Source: Gammaproteobacteria bacterium | Lineage (GTDB): Bacteria; Pseudomonadota; Gammaproteobacteria; SZUA-229 | Direction of reading: 5' to 3' | Length of the DNA: 5,752 nt | NCBI GenBank assembly: GCA_015484935.1 | Contig: WFUQ01000218.1 | Location: 1-5,752, forward strand | Shown: positions 5,035 through 5,752 of the stretch, piece after piece | Layout: each line of letters begins with the position of its first letter | Numbering within the stretch: position 1 is the stretch's first letter | Program-made: the position numbers and the translations under genes | Notes under the pieces: generated by a model | What the model was told of the DNA's origin: nothing | Seen by the model: only the letters and a program-made list of their open reading frames with translations | Database searches by the model: none

Positions 5035-5325
5035 ATGAACATACGTCCACTACAAGACCGTGTAGTCGTCAAACGAATGGAAGAAGAGCGCACCAGCAGT
5101 GGTGGCATCGTCATTCCCGATTCCGCAACCGAAAAACCGTCAAAAGGTGAAGTGGTCGCAGTCGGTAACGGCAAAATCACGGACAGTGGCGACGTACGCG
5201 CACTGGAAGTAAAAGTCGGCGACCAGGTTCTGTTCGGCAAATACTCAGGTACTGAAATCAAGATCGACGGTGACGAAGTCCTGATCATGAAAGAAGAAGA
5301 TATCCTCGGCATTTTGGCTGCCTAG
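5035..5325 (+). CDS. groES: Co-chaperonin GroES (Cpn10)
   Basis: GroES is the heptameric lid that closes the GroEL folding chamber in the cytosol. The 96-aa length is standard. The protein begins [20 protein letters not shown]. The mobile loop, [15 protein letters not shown] (21-35), includes the IVI tripeptide (25-27) that docks on GroEL. Later come [11 protein letters not shown] (37-47), [20 protein letters not shown] (59-78) and the family C-terminus [11 protein letters not shown]. The start is fixed by an AGGGGG Shine-Dalgarno sequence (5022-5027) at 7-nt spacing. It is the first gene of the groESL operon, controlled by the CIRCE and promoter pair upstream. No residue looks unusual. Confidence 0.99.
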   Translation: MNIRPLQDRVVVKRMEEERTSSGGIVIPDSATEKPSKGEVVAVGNGKITDSGDVRALEVKVGDQVLFGKYSGTEIKIDGDEVLIMKEEDILGILAA

Positions 5326-5372
5326 TTTCAGCATCAAACCATTTTTCAAGTATTAAATTTTTCTAGAGGTAA

Positions 5373-5752
<380 letters not shown>

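Overview
The window is an ordinary, densely coded chromosomal stretch from a gammaproteobacterium. The evidence is the gene order (dsbD and a TlpA-like thioredoxin, then aroQ-accB-accC), BCCP and biotin carboxylase sequences that resemble the E. coli proteins as I remember them, and an fxsA gene upstream of groES-groEL. No species can be named from the sequence. A perfect CIRCE operator upstream of groES implies the host encodes the HrcA repressor, which places it outside the enteric lineage around E. coli.

Minus strand, right to left (3971 to 1): dsbD (623 aa, full three-domain thiol:disulfide interchange protein), a membrane-anchored TlpA/ResA-like thioredoxin, a 135-bp spacer with a possible promoter and a paired TTC-N3-GAA dyad, then aroQ (type II 3-dehydroquinate dehydratase), accB (biotin carboxyl carrier protein) and the first 139 codons of accC (biotin carboxylase, which runs off the left edge). 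The first pair moves reducing power across the inner membrane to periplasmic thiols. The other three serve the shikimate pathway and the first step of fatty acid synthesis.

Plus strand, left to right (4165 to 5752): fxsA (inner-membrane protein), a 366-bp gene-free spacer, groES, and the first 124 codons of groEL, which runs off the right edge. dsbD and fxsA diverge from a shared region at about 3972-4164. The spacer before groES holds a short direct repeat, a dRS3-like hairpin repeat (ATTCCC-N8-GGGAAT), a strongly C-rich and G-poor stretch that looks like a Rho loading region and is a possible G-quadruplex on the other strand, a sigma70-like promoter, and the CIRCE operator placed over the expected transcription start.

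I found no phage, insertion sequence, CRISPR, toxin-antitoxin, tRNA or rRNA, and no new multi-gene system. What deserves a second look is regulatory and structural: the groE control region, the dRS3-like repeat, the hairpin and tiny leader ORF between dsbD and the thioredoxin gene, the dyad pair before aroQ, and one extra residue between the catalytic cysteines of the DsbD N-terminal domain.
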